A model generated the notes under the pieces. The model did no database searches and was not told the DNA's origin. It was given only the letters and a program-made list of their open reading frames with translations. A program made the position numbers and the translations under genes. A stretch of 64,000 nucleotides of DNA from JAABRB01 sp963735025 (GTDB lineage: Bacteria; Pseudomonadota; Gammaproteobacteria; Burkholderiales; SG8-39). How positions within the stretch are numbered: position 1 is the first letter of the stretch; every line of letters starts with the position of its first letter. Below, in pieces: positions 34,155 to 43,679 of the stretch. The stretch lies in NCBI GenBank assembly GCA_963735025.1, contig CAVTJG010000009.1, positions 1,612,001-1,676,000 on the forward strand, in the 5' to 3' direction.

Positions 34155-35732
34155 GCTTCCTCCCGCAGGATCGCGCGTGCGGCGTTGCGGCCCGACGCGC
34201 CCATCACGCCGCCGCCGGGATGCGTGCCGGCGCCGCACTGATACAGGCCTCGCACCGGCGTGGCGTACTGCGCCCACCCCGGTACCGGCCGGAGGAAGAA
34301 CATTTGCTGCAGCGACAGCTCGCCCTGGAAGATGTTGCCTTCCGACAGTCCGATGGTGCGCTCGATGTCGGCCGGCGTGATGACCTGGCGGTGGAGGATC
34401 GCGCCCTTGAGATTGGGCGCATATTCCGCGAGCGTATCGATGACGGCATCGCCGAATGCTTCGCGACGCGCGTCCGACCAGCCGCCGTTCAGCGCATAGG
34501 GCGCATACTGCGCGAAGATCGACATGACGTGCTTGCCGGGCGGCGCCATGGCAGGATCGAGCAGCGACGGAATGATGATGTCGAGATACGGGTCGTCGCG
34601 AGAACTCGCCGTACTTCGCCTCGTCGTAGGCGCGCTCCAGATAATCGACGCTCGGGCTGATGGAGATCGCGCCGCGCAGGAACGGTCCACCCTCCGGCAG
34701 GCATGTGAATCGTGGCAACTCGGCGAGAGCGAGGTTCACCTTGCCGGACGCGCCGCGATACCGGATGCCACGGATAGCGGCGACGAACTCGTCGGGCAGG
34801 TGCTCCGCGCCGACCAGCTCGAGAAACGTCCGGCGTGAATCAGCGCCGGAGACGACGACTTTTGCGTGGATTTCCTCGCCGCTTTCCAGCGCGACCCCGA
34901 TTGCGCGGTGACTCTTGACGATCACTTTGGCGACCGGCGCCTCCGTGCGGATATCGGCATGAAAGCGGCGCGCCGCGGCAGCGATCGCCGTGCTGACGGA
35001 TCCGTTGCCACCTTTCGCGAATCCCCACGCGCGGAAAACCCCGTCCAGCTCGCCCATGTAGTGGTGCAGCAGAACATATGCGGTTCCGGGCGAGCGGGGT
35101 CCGAGCAGTGTGCCGATGATCCCGCTTGCCGATTTGGTCGCCTTCAGCGATTCGGTCTCGAACCATTCGTCCAGGTAATCGGCCGAGCTCATGGTCAGCA
35201 GCTTGTGGAGCGCGTGAAAGTCCTCCGCCCCGAGATCGCGGAGATGCCCGCCGAGTCGTGCCAGTCCGGCGAGGTCCCGTGGACGGAGCGACGCCGGGTC
35301 GGGCGGCATCATGCCGAGCAGCGGCTTCACCGCGCGCGCCATCCGGTGCAGCACGCGACCGAGCTCGTCGTAGGCCTCCGCGTCGCGCAGCGAGTGACGC
35401 GCGATCTCGCGTCGATTCTGGTCGTGATCGTTGCATTGCGCGAGGTAGTCGCCGGCGGCGAGGGGCGTCAGCGTGCTCTCGAGCGGCAGAATGTGCAGAC
35501 CGTGGCGCGGGAGATCAAGGTCGCGAATGATCTCCGGCCTGAGCAGGCTCACCACGTACGAGAAGACGGAGAACGTGAACCCGGGAAAGACCTCCTCGCT
35601 CAGCGCCGCGCCGCCGATCTGCTCGCGACGCTCGACCACGAGGACGCGTTGCCCGCTTCGCGCCAGGTACGCTGCGCAGACCAGGCCGTTGTGCCCGCCG
35701 CCGATCACGATCGCGTCGTATTTCTTAGTCAT
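34151..35732 (-). pseudogene. CrtI/PYROXD2-like FAD oxidoreductase A, frame break near 34608
   Basis: Opens MTKKYDAIVIGGGHNGLVCA with the FAD site GGGHNG and ERREQIGGAA. The central portion DYLDEWFETESLKATKSASG and GTAYVLLHHYMGELDGVFRA is typical of PYROXD2/phytoene-desaturase relatives. The frame holds to YDEAKYGEFS; RDDPYLDIIIPSLLDPAMAP onward, including the C-terminal GLYQCGAGTHPGGGVMGASG, is in another frame. The site is a CG run (TTCTCGCGACGACCC), where two missing or one extra base would do. Restored length about 527 residues. It begins two bases after the GcvT-like stop, so the pair is certainly one operon. Confidence 0.85.
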
Positions 35733-35734
35733 CG

Positions 35735-36922
35735 CTACGCCCGCTTCCGCTCGGGATCGAAGAACGGCTTGCTGACGACGCGCGCTTCCGCCCGGACGCG
35801 GTGATGCTCGACGGTCACTTCCATCTCGAGCTGCTTGCCGGTTGACGCGTGCGGCGACTCGACGTGCGCAAGAGCGATGTAACGCTTGAGAAGCGGGGAC
35901 CAGCAGCCGCTCGTGGCGTACCCGACTTGTTCTCCGTCCGAATACAGCGGCACGCTCGCCCGCCACGCCGTTGCGGGAAGCTGCGTGGTCAGTCCCACGT
36001 CCACATACAGTTGCTCCAGGGATTCCCGGTCGATTTCGACCCCGACGAAGCGCCAGGCCGGTCCGCGCCTTGCGGCATCTTCCAGCGCGCGCTTGCCGAC
36101 GAAGTTCTCCTTGTCCAGGTTCACGGCCCAGTCAAGGTCGAGCTCGAACGGAGTCGAAGTCTGGCCCGGGATCAGCGCCTTGCGCGCCGAGACGTAATCC
36201 ACGTCGATGAGCATCAGTCCCGCCTCGATGCGCGCCAGGTCGAGCGCGAGCATGCCTGTCGGCGTGATCCCGTGCGGCGCGCCGGCCTCGACGAGCGCGT
36301 CCCAGACCGGCAGGGCGTCGCGCGCGTCCAGCCAGATCTCGAACCCGAGGTCGCCGGTGTAGCCAGTGCGCGAAACGGTCACTGGCATGTTCCGCAGCCG
36401 CGTCTGCATCGCGCGGAAGTACTTCAGCTCGCCAATGTCCGCGTCGCAGACCTTCTGGAGGATCGCCCGCGATTCCGGTCCCTGGAGCGCGAGCGCGGCG
36501 ACCGATTCGGAAACATCCTCGATCGCAACATCTAGACCGACGGCATTCTCTTCCAGCCAGCGCAGGCCCGGGTCGGCGGAGGTCATCCGGAAGACCTCGT
36601 CGTCGAGCCGTGCGATCGTCCCGTCGTCGAGCACTTTCCCGGCCGCATCACACCAGGGCGTGTACAGGACCTGTCCGACGGCAGTCCGCGCAACGTGGCG
36701 CGGCACGACGCGATCGAGCAGGCGCGCCGCGTCCTTGCCGCTCACCCGGTACTTGTAGAGCGGAGAGACGTCGAGCAGGGCGGCCGCACTGCGGATCGCA
36801 TGGTATTCGCGCTCGTGCGAGAGCGCGTAGGAGCTCGCGACCGCGTACCCGGCCCACCGCCGCCAGGCGTAGCTCGCGCATAGCGCGCCGGTGCGCGGGT
36901 GAAAGGGAGTGGTGCGTAACAT
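35735..36922 (-). CDS. GcvT-like aminomethyltransferase family protein
   Basis: 395 residues started at MLRTTPFHPRTGAL. The folate-binding fold is clear: ALLDVSPLYKYRVSGKDAAR, LYTPWCDAAGKVLDDGTIAR, ALALQGPESRAIL, VSRTGYTGDLGFEIWLDARD and a C-terminal barrel with YSDGEQVGYATSGCWSPLLK. Relatives include the glycine-cleavage T protein, the dimethylglycine/sarcosine dehydrogenase C-terminal domain and DMSP demethylase, all of which move one-carbon units to tetrahydrofolate. No gcvP/gcvH is near; coupling to two flavoproteins suggests demethylation of an amine, ether or sulfonium compound. This is inference. Confidence 0.88.
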   Translation of the reverse strand: MLRTTPFHPRTGALCASYAWRRWAGYAVASSYALSHEREYHAIRSAAALLDVSPLYKYRVSGKDAARLLDRVVPRHVARTAVGQVLYTPWCDAAGKVLDDGTIARLDDEVFRMTSADPGLRWLEENAVGLDVAIEDVSESVAALALQGPESRAILQKVCDADIGELKYFRAMQTRLRNMPVTVSRTGYTGDLGFEIWLDARDALPVWDALVEAGAPHGITPTGMLALDLARIEAGLMLIDVDYVSARKALIPGQTSTPFELDLDWAVNLDKENFVGKRALEDAARRGPAWRFVGVEIDRESLEQLYVDVGLTTQLPATAWRASVPLYSDGEQVGYATSGCWSPLLKRYIALAHVESPHASTGKQLEMEVTVEHHRVRAEARVVSKPFFDPERKRA

Positions 36923-37058
36923 CGAAGCGTGTCCACCTGCTCGAGCGCGCGCAAGCGTAACAGGCCGTTGGAAAATGCGCACCGTGGCGGCTTCGACCAC
37001 TGAATACGGCCCGTGCGGCGCAGTTGCGTGGACGCGTCCCCGCCGGTATGGTGCGCTC

Positions 37059-38729
37059 GTGTCGCTCGCCGAAAAGACCTACGACGGCATCATCATCGGC
37101 GCGGGCCATCACGGCCTGGTGCTCGGCTGCTATCTCGCGCGCGCCGGACTCAAGGTGCTGCTCGTGGAGCGCCGGCTTGCCTACGGCGGCGGGCTCGCCA
37201 CGGTCGAGGCGACGCTGCCCGGCTTCTACCACAACAGCCACTCGATCAATCACTTCGATATCACCAACACGCCCTGGTTTCGCGACCTCGGGCTCAAGGC
37301 CCGGGTCGGGTACGTGACGCCGATGCACGAATTCGGGCAGCCGCATCCGGACGGCTCGGCGCTCGTCTTCAGCCGCGACCTCGAGCGCACGCTTGCGAGC
37401 ATCGCGCGCTTCTCGAAGCGGGACGCGGCGCTCTTCCGGGAATGGAACCGGAAGGCCGAAGCGATCACGCGCGACATCTTTCTCGCCGAGCGCTTCAGCG
37501 AACCACTGCCGCGCGAGGAACGCGAAGCGCTGCTCTCGCGGACGTCGATCGGACGCGACTTCCTGGAGGTGACCCGGCACGAGCCCTTTGCGCTCGTCGA
37601 TCGGCTCTTCGAGAGCGAGTGGGTGAAGCTGCTGTTCCTGTTCAAGGTGTCGCTCTTCGGAACCTGGCTCGTCGACACCACCGAGAAATCGAGTCCCATG
37701 GGGTCGGTGATACGCGCGTTCGATCTCAAGACCGGCTACCAGCTTTGCCGCGGGGGCAGCTACAACCTCGCGCGCGGGCTCATGGAGACTTTCATCGCCG
37801 CGGGGGGCCACTACCGTAATCAGGCGCACGTCGAGCGGATCATCGTCGACCGCGGGCGCGCGAAGGGCGTCGCGCTCTCGTCCGGCGAGGAGCTCCGGGC
37901 CCGCCAGTTCGTCGCGAGCTGCGTCGACGTCCACCAGACATTCCACGGCATGATGGCGCGCGGGTCGCTTCCCGAGGCGCTCGAGCAGAAGCTCGCGGCG
38001 TTCAAGTACACGCCCTGGACGCTCTTCGGTGTCCACTTCGCCCTCGAGGAGTCGCCGCGCTTCACCGCGGCAGCGTCCGATCCGGCGCTCGACGTCGCAC
38101 TCAAGTGGAACGTGGGCGCGGAATCGATCGCCGACCTGATGAGCGCGCACGCGGACGTGAAAGCGGGCCGGGTGCCGCGGATCGTCCAGTTCGGTTCCGG
38201 CGCCCTTTCCGTGAACGATCCGCAGCAGGCGCCGGCCGGCAAGCACACCACCTACGCGTGGCACGTCATGCCGCTCGAACCCGATCTCGGTGGCCGCTCG
38301 TGGGAGTCGTTCGAGCGCGAGTTCACGGATGCCATCATCGAGCGCTTCGCGAAATTCGCGCCGAACATGACGCGTCGGAACATTCTCAAGACCTACACTT
38401 ACACGGCGCGCACGTACGGGCAGGAGCTCATCAACATGCGGTCCGGGGACATCTTCATGGGGGCATTCTCGGCGGACCAGGTCATGTACAACCACTTCGG
38501 GTATCGGACACCGATCGGAAATCTCTACATGAGCGGCTCGGCGTGCCACCCGGGTGGCGCGATCTCCGGTGGTGCCGGTTACATCTCGGCGGGCGTGATC
38601 GCGCGCGATCTCGGCCTGAAACCCTGGTGGAAGCCGGTCGACGCCCGCAAGGCTTTCGCCCGCTGGAAGCCCACGGGATCGAAGCGGAAAACGGTGGCGG
38701 CAAAGGGAACGCGAGGGGCGAGGCGATGA
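37059..38729 (+). CDS. CrtI-like FAD oxidoreductase C (intact)
   Basis: 556 residues from GTG 37059. TYDGIIIGAGHHGLVLGCYL is the FAD site, followed by ERRLAYGGGLATVEATLPGF. The long middle has the LCRGGSYNLARGLMETFIAA segment, and the C-terminus NLYMSGSACHPGGAISGGAG is the second FAD contact. It is longer than copies A and B and only distantly similar, so it likely acts on a related but different substrate. It is divergent from the GcvT-like gene (137-base gap, probably both promoters) and overlaps the SDR gene by four bases. Confidence 0.88.
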   Translation: MSLAEKTYDGIIIGAGHHGLVLGCYLARAGLKVLLVERRLAYGGGLATVEATLPGFYHNSHSINHFDITNTPWFRDLGLKARVGYVTPMHEFGQPHPDGSALVFSRDLERTLASIARFSKRDAALFREWNRKAEAITRDIFLAERFSEPLPREEREALLSRTSIGRDFLEVTRHEPFALVDRLFESEWVKLLFLFKVSLFGTWLVDTTEKSSPMGSVIRAFDLKTGYQLCRGGSYNLARGLMETFIAAGGHYRNQAHVERIIVDRGRAKGVALSSGEELRARQFVASCVDVHQTFHGMMARGSLPEALEQKLAAFKYTPWTLFGVHFALEESPRFTAAASDPALDVALKWNVGAESIADLMSAHADVKAGRVPRIVQFGSGALSVNDPQQAPAGKHTTYAWHVMPLEPDLGGRSWESFEREFTDAIIERFAKFAPNMTRRNILKTYTYTARTYGQELINMRSGDIFMGAFSADQVMYNHFGYRTPIGNLYMSGSACHPGGAISGGAGYISAGVIARDLGLKPWWKPVDARKAFARWKPTGSKRKTVAAKGTRGARR

Positions 38730-39490
38730 GCGACTTCTCCGACAGCCTGAAGGGGCGCGTTGCCGTGATCACCGGCGCGGGACAGGGCATCGGCCGGCAC
38801 GTGGCGCACCGCTTTGCTGCGGCAGGTGCCATTCCGGTCATCGCCGAGCTGAACGCGGCAAAGGGGAGCGCGGTCGCCGCAGAGCTCGGCGCGACCGGCG
38901 CGCTTTTCGTGGAGACCGATGCCGCCGACGAGGCGTCGCTCGCGGCCATGGCGAAGACGACTCTCACGCGGCTCGGGCGCATCGATGTGCTGGTAAATAA
39001 TGCGGGCATATTCTCGACGCTCGAGATGCGGCCATTCTGGGAGATTCCGGTGGCGGAGTGGCGCCGGGTGCTCGACGTGAACACCACCGGACCGTTTCTC
39101 GCGACGCGTGCCGTCCTGCCCGCGATGATGAAGGCGGGCTGGGGCCGCATCATCAACATGTCCTCGGGAGCGGTCACGATGGGCCGGCCGAACTACCTGC
39201 ACTACATCGCGTCGAAATCGGCGCTCATCGGCATGACGCGATCGATGGGGCGCGAGCTCGGACCGCACGGCATCAACGTCAACGCCGTCCTGCCGGGCGC
39301 GATCTTCACCGAGATCGAGCGCAAGACGGTGACGCCGGAGCAGAGAGCGGCGATCCTCGCCGGACAGAGCATCCATACCGCCGGTCGGCCCGAGGACGTC
39401 GCTGGCGCAATCCTCTTCCTCGCTTCGGGTGCCGCCGACTGGATCACCGGCCAGTGCATCACCGCCGACGGCGGGATGGTGTACGCATAA
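38726..39490 (+). CDS. SDR-family NAD(P)-dependent oxidoreductase
   Basis: 254 residues. Cofactor loop VAVITGAGQGIGRHVAHRFA, the NNAG motif (DVLVNNAGIFSTL), the catalytic Ser (NMSSGAV) and YxxxK (YIASKSALIG) are all present, and the C-terminus GQCITADGGMVYA is typical. It reduces or oxidises a carbonyl/alcohol. Coupled by ATGA overlap to the CrtI-like gene before it, so the two probably act in sequence on one compound. Confidence 0.93.
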   Translation: MSDFSDSLKGRVAVITGAGQGIGRHVAHRFAAAGAIPVIAELNAAKGSAVAAELGATGALFVETDAADEASLAAMAKTTLTRLGRIDVLVNNAGIFSTLEMRPFWEIPVAEWRRVLDVNTTGPFLATRAVLPAMMKAGWGRIINMSSGAVTMGRPNYLHYIASKSALIGMTRSMGRELGPHGINVNAVLPGAIFTEIERKTVTPEQRAAILAGQSIHTAGRPEDVAGAILFLASGAADWITGQCITADGGMVYA

Positions 39491-39499
39491 GCGTTGCTT

Positions 39500-39570
39500 G
39501 TCATTCCCGCGTAGGCGGGAATCCAGGGTTTTCCGAGGCCGAATGGATCCCCGCTTGCGCGGGGATGACG
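39500..39570. repeat. GTCATTCCCGCG palindrome family, copy 5
   Basis: GTCATTCCCGCGTAGGCGGG with AATCCAG at left and GGATCCCCGCTTGCGCGGGG with ATGACG at right, just after the SDR stop. It separates the SDR gene from the next one. Confidence 0.85.
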
Positions 39571-39700
39571 AACTACTGCAGTGTGGGTCCACGCGTGCGC
39601 GGGGAGGGCGAAGTACAGCAGAGTTACACTTGGCTTGTCGGTCAGTGTTGACCTCCGTCCTCGCGGCGGTCACCATCACCGGACCACGACGCAGCAACTC

Positions 39701-40822
39701 ATGTCCACTCCCTCCGATCCGCCCGCCGAACCTGGCGCCACGCTCAGCGACGTCGATACGCCCGCGCTGCTGCTCGATCTCGATGCGTTCGAGCACAACC
39801 TGCAGCGCATGACGTTCGCCGTGCGCGGGGCGAACGTTCGTCTGCGCCCGCATGCCAAGTCGCACAAGTGTCCGGAAATCGCGCTGCGCCAGATCCAGGC
39901 CGGCGCGGTGGGCGTGTGCTGTCAAAAGGTAAGCGAAGCCGAGGCCATGGTAGATGGCGGGGTCGCGGACGTATTCGTGAGCAACGAGATCGTCGGCAAG
40001 CGCAAGGTCGCACGGCTAGCGGCGCTTGCGCGGCGCGCGCGCGTGAGCGTGTGCGTCGACGATGCCGGGAATGTCGCCGACCTCGACGCGGCAGCCGTGG
40101 CGGCGGGCGCGAAGCTCGACGTGCTCATCGAGCTGAACGTGGGCGCCGATCGCTGCGGCGTGGAGCCGGGGGGCGCGGCGCTTGCGCTCGCACAATCGGT
40201 GACGGCGGCACGGAATCTGCGCTTTGCCGGCATCCACGCATATCAGGGCGGCGCTCAGCACCTGCGTTCCGTGACGGATCGCCGGTCGGCGATTGCGCTC
40301 GCGATACGCAAGGCGCGCGCCACGCGGACGTTGCTCGAAGAAAGTGGAATCGACGTCGAGATCCTCACCGGCGCCGGCACCGGAACGTTTCCGTTCGAGG
40401 CCGCCAGCAAGGTCTACAACGAGATCCAGCCGGGTTCGTACGTCTTCATGGACGCCGATTACAACGCCAACGACTGGTCGGACCTGCCGCAATTCGAGCA
40501 GAGTCTCTACGTGCTCACGACCGTCATGAGCACGCCCGCGCCGGATCGGGCGGTGGTGGATGCCGGACTGAAGGCATCGAGCGTGGACTCGGGGCTGCCG
40601 CAGGTCGCAGGGTGGCCCGGAGTGGAGTACGTGAAAGCGTCCGATGAGCATGGCGTGCTCAAGGTGGCGCCGGGCGCGCAGGGCCCACGTCTCGGCGAGC
40701 GGCTGCGGCTCGTTCCCGGGCATTGCGACCCGACGGTCAACCTGTACGACTGGATCGTGTGCATGCGTGGCGATCGGGTCGAGGCGGTGTGGCCCATCAC
40801 GGCGCGCGGCGCGGTGTATTGA
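39701..40822 (+). CDS. D-threonine aldolase / 3-hydroxyaspartate aldolase-like PLP enzyme (DSD1 family)
   Basis: 373 residues. VDTPALLLDLDAFEHNLQRM and RLRPHAKSHKCPEIALRQ give the fold-type III (alanine-racemase-like) barrel with the PLP lysine in HAKSHK. The C-terminal GHCDPTVNLYDWIVC carries the His/Cys that hold the divalent metal in D-serine dehydratase and D-threonine aldolase. It probably cleaves or dehydrates a beta-hydroxy D-amino acid. The stop overlaps the MFS start (TGATG), so the transporter likely imports its substrate or exports its product. Confidence 0.88.
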   Translation: MSTPSDPPAEPGATLSDVDTPALLLDLDAFEHNLQRMTFAVRGANVRLRPHAKSHKCPEIALRQIQAGAVGVCCQKVSEAEAMVDGGVADVFVSNEIVGKRKVARLAALARRARVSVCVDDAGNVADLDAAAVAAGAKLDVLIELNVGADRCGVEPGGAALALAQSVTAARNLRFAGIHAYQGGAQHLRSVTDRRSAIALAIRKARATRTLLEESGIDVEILTGAGTGTFPFEAASKVYNEIQPGSYVFMDADYNANDWSDLPQFEQSLYVLTTVMSTPAPDRAVVDAGLKASSVDSGLPQVAGWPGVEYVKASDEHGVLKVAPGAQGPRLGERLRLVPGHCDPTVNLYDWIVCMRGDRVEAVWPITARGAVY

Positions 40823-42075
40823 TGACCCACGGCGAGCGCTCGTCGAAATCGCAGTTCTGGATTCTGGTCATTTCGGCGGCGAGCATTCTCGCCATCACGA
40901 TGGGATTGCGCGCCTCGCTCGGGCTCTTCATCTCGCCGCTCAATACGGCGAGCGGGCTCGGGATCGTGACCATCAGCTTCGCGCTCGCGATCAATCACCT
41001 CATGTGGGGCGCCTGGCAGCCGGTGTTCGGGGCCCTGGCAGACCGCTTCGGTCCGAACGTCGTGATCGTGCTGGGCGGGATCCTGCTCGCGGGCGCGCTC
41101 GTGCTCGTCCCGTTCGCGACGAGTGCGGCGGGTGTCGTGCTCACGCTCGGCTTCGGCGTTGCTGCGGGTGCGGCGGCGGGCAGCATGTCGACGCTGCTCG
41201 GCGCGGTAGGTCAGCGCATTCCGCTCGAGCGCCGCGGCTTCGCGAACGGAATCGTCAATGCAGGCGGATCAGTGGGCCAGCTCGTGGTCGCGCCGGTCGC
41301 GCAGGTCCTGATCCTCGCCACGGGATGGGTGACTGCGTTCTTCGCGCTGGCCGCGATCGCCCTCGCGACGCTCCCGCTCTCCTGGCCCCTGCGCCGCAAG
41401 TCCGCGCATCAGCCGGCGCCCGCGTCTCCCCCCGACGATGCCGGAACGACTTCGCAATCGGCCGCGCCGCTCGGACTGCGCGCGGCGATGCGGACGGCAA
41501 CGCGCAACAGGAGCTACTGGCTGCTCAACACCGGGTTCTTCGTGTGCGGATTCCACATCGCATTCCTGCTCACGCACATGCCGGGGGTGATCGAGCTCTG
41601 CGGGCTGCCGCCGGCGCTCGCCGGAACCTCGATCGCGGTGATCGGACTCTTCAACATCGTCGGCAGCATCGGGTCCGGTCTCATCGTCCAGCGCTTTCGA
41701 ATGAAGTTCACGCTTGCGTGGCTCTATGCCGCGCGCGGTGTCGGTGTGGCGGTCTTCCTGATCGCGCCGAAGACGGAGCTCACCATCCTCCTCTTCTCGG
41801 TTTGGATGGGTCTGACGTGGCTGGCGACCGTGCCGCCTACGGCCGGCCTGGTGGGCAAGCTCTTCGGGACGCGCTACCTGGCGACGCTGTTCGGCATCAC
41901 GCTGTTCTCGCACCAGATCGGCGGATTCTTCGGAGCCTGGCTCGGCGGCATTGCTTTTGCCGCGACGGGCAGCTACGACTGGATGTGGTACGCGGACATG
42001 ACGCTTGCTGCGATTGCGACGATCGTCAATCTTCCGATCCGCGAGCCTGCACTGAAGACTCTGGCGGTGGCCTGA
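40822..42075 (+). CDS. MFS transporter coupled to the aldolase-like gene
   Basis: 417 residues with about twelve membrane helices. GALADRFGPNVVIVLGGILL is the loop 2-3 motif, and RNRSYWLLNTGFFVCGFHIA marks helix 7. It resembles monocarboxylate-porter (OFA-like) carriers, and also the MFS protein at 47539 (shared FVCGF, AARGV and TGSYD segments). Translation is coupled to the preceding D-threonine-aldolase-like gene. Substrate not shown by the sequence. Confidence 0.9.
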   Translation: MTHGERSSKSQFWILVISAASILAITMGLRASLGLFISPLNTASGLGIVTISFALAINHLMWGAWQPVFGALADRFGPNVVIVLGGILLAGALVLVPFATSAAGVVLTLGFGVAAGAAAGSMSTLLGAVGQRIPLERRGFANGIVNAGGSVGQLVVAPVAQVLILATGWVTAFFALAAIALATLPLSWPLRRKSAHQPAPASPPDDAGTTSQSAAPLGLRAAMRTATRNRSYWLLNTGFFVCGFHIAFLLTHMPGVIELCGLPPALAGTSIAVIGLFNIVGSIGSGLIVQRFRMKFTLAWLYAARGVGVAVFLIAPKTELTILLFSVWMGLTWLATVPPTAGLVGKLFGTRYLATLFGITLFSHQIGGFFGAWLGGIAFAATGSYDWMWYADMTLAAIATIVNLPIREPALKTLAVA

Positions 42076-42082
42076 TCGGCGG

Positions 42083-43273
42083 TCAGCGCGCCACGGGGGC
42101 GATGGCCTCCGACGACGCGCGTTCGCCTGGAAAGGCGAGCGCGGCGACGAGCGCGATCGCGGCCAGCCCGGAAAGCAGCAGGAACAGCGCCTGGAAGTCG
42201 CCGGTCGTGCGGAAAATGTACGCGACGAGCGGCACGGCTGCGGCGCTGCCGGCGAACGACACCACGTAGCGCACCGCGTAGGCCCGCGCGCGCCATTCCT
42301 CGTTGGTATAGCGCGCGACCATCGCATCGTTGATCGGGATCTGGCCGAACACCGCGAACATCATTGCCGTCGCGACGATGAGCATCGCGAAGTTCGAGAG
42401 CGTGGCGGCAGCGTAGATCAGCGGCACTTGCGCGACGAGCAACAGGACGAACACGCCCTTGATCGGCCGGCGATCGATCAGGTGGCCCACCGCGAGCTGC
42501 GCCATCGCGGCGATGAGGTAGGTGATGCACACGAGCAGGCCGATACCCAGCGTGGTGTCGGTGAGTGCCTTGAGCCGCTCGTCGAACACCTTCGGCATCG
42601 CGACCGTCGCGGCATTGAAGATGATGCCGTTCGCGACCACGGCGACGCACAGCACCGCGAAGATCCTCACGAGCAGCGCGCGCGGGAGCTTGGCGTCGGT
42701 CTTGCGGACAGCAACAACCGTCGCCGGGGCGTTGCGCGCGGTCGCGAGATATCCGAACCCCAGCGCGATGGTGATCGCGCCGGGCACGAAGAATGCGGCG
42801 CGCCAGCTGATCAGGTCCGCGAGCGCTCCGGACGCGAGCGCCGCGAACGCGAGCCCGACGTTGCCGTAGACTCCATTGACGCCGAGTGTCTTGCCGACGT
42901 TCTTCTTGCCCGAGACCAGCATCGCGATGCCGACCGGATGGTAGATCGACGCGAACACGCCGATCAGCGTGAGTCCGATGGCGAGCGACACGGGGCCGCC
43001 CGCGAACCCGGTCAGGATCGCGGACGTCCCGATGCCGAAAAAGAACACGGCGATCATCCCGGTGCGGCTCCAGTGATCTGCGAGCCAGCCGGACGGGAGC
43101 GATCCCGCGCCGAACGCGAAGAATGCGCCGGTGGCGAGCGGGAGGAGCTCGCTGTACGGGCGGTTCCATTCCTCGGCGATCGCCAGCACCACCGTCGGGA
43201 AGATCAAAAGGAGGAGGTGGTCGAGCGTGTGCGCGACATTGAGGAACTGATCCAGGCGGCGACGGTCGGCCAT
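42083..43273 (-). CDS. MFS transporter
   Basis: 396 residues, about twelve membrane helices, opening VAHTLDHLLLLIFPTVVLAI. The loop motif is SGWLADHWSRTGMIAVFFFG. VGIAMLVSGKKNVGKTLGVN and NGVYGNVGLAFAAL follow helix 4, a pattern of small-molecule (fosmidomycin-resistance-like) carriers. It converges on the plus-strand MFS gene with an 8-base gap. It has no partner genes. Confidence 0.88.
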   Translation of the reverse strand: MADRRRLDQFLNVAHTLDHLLLLIFPTVVLAIAEEWNRPYSELLPLATGAFFAFGAGSLPSGWLADHWSRTGMIAVFFFGIGTSAILTGFAGGPVSLAIGLTLIGVFASIYHPVGIAMLVSGKKNVGKTLGVNGVYGNVGLAFAALASGALADLISWRAAFFVPGAITIALGFGYLATARNAPATVVAVRKTDAKLPRALLVRIFAVLCVAVVANGIIFNAATVAMPKVFDERLKALTDTTLGIGLLVCITYLIAAMAQLAVGHLIDRRPIKGVFVLLLVAQVPLIYAAATLSNFAMLIVATAMMFAVFGQIPINDAMVARYTNEEWRARAYAVRYVVSFAGSAAAVPLVAYIFRTTGDFQALFLLLSGLAAIALVAALAFPGERASSEAIAPVAR

Positions 43274-43679
43274 GGGCCGAAATCATACGCCGCCGCGCGG
43301 CCATTGCGCTTGCGCCCTCAGCCGGTGCGGAACGGCCCGGCCGGCGGTCGGGGCGGGCGGGCTGGCGCGTGCCGGACGATATGTCGGCGGCGATTTCGAT
43401 TGTTCGGGCCGCGGCCGTTATTCGGCGTCGCGTAGGTGTCGGCAAGATGGCGGGGAAGATCCAGCGCAATGAGCGTTGCGCGGACGAAGGTGACGGGCAG
43501 CATGTGCAGGGTCCTCGGGTGATGCGGGAAGGAATGCTGGCGTCATTCTCGCGCGCGAGTATTGCCCGCGTATGTCAGGTCGCTGACGCGGTGGGATCGC
43601 CACGCCTGATGCTGGCAAATCAATTGTCCGGGGACCAGAATGGATGCAGTCCCACCGACGTGACCGAAGGGGTTCAGCC
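43274..43679. other. 406-base stretch without a convincing gene
   Basis: Short frames on both strands (for example 61 codons, minus, 43503-43318) lack ribosome sites and family features. It must hold the promoters of the MFS gene on one side and the protease-like gene on the other. No palindrome of the dispersed family is present. Confidence 0.5.

Noticed and set aside
32640..35966. A 1108-codon minus-strand frame joining the two CrtI-like genes
   Set aside because: It loses sense after each frame break, and copy A has its own stop (34151) overlapping copy B's GTG. Two genes fit better.
38579..39925. Long minus-strand frame (448 codons) opposite the CrtI-like/SDR genes
   Set aside because: It is antisense to genes with complete motifs and even crosses palindrome copy 5; typical of high-GC mirror frames.
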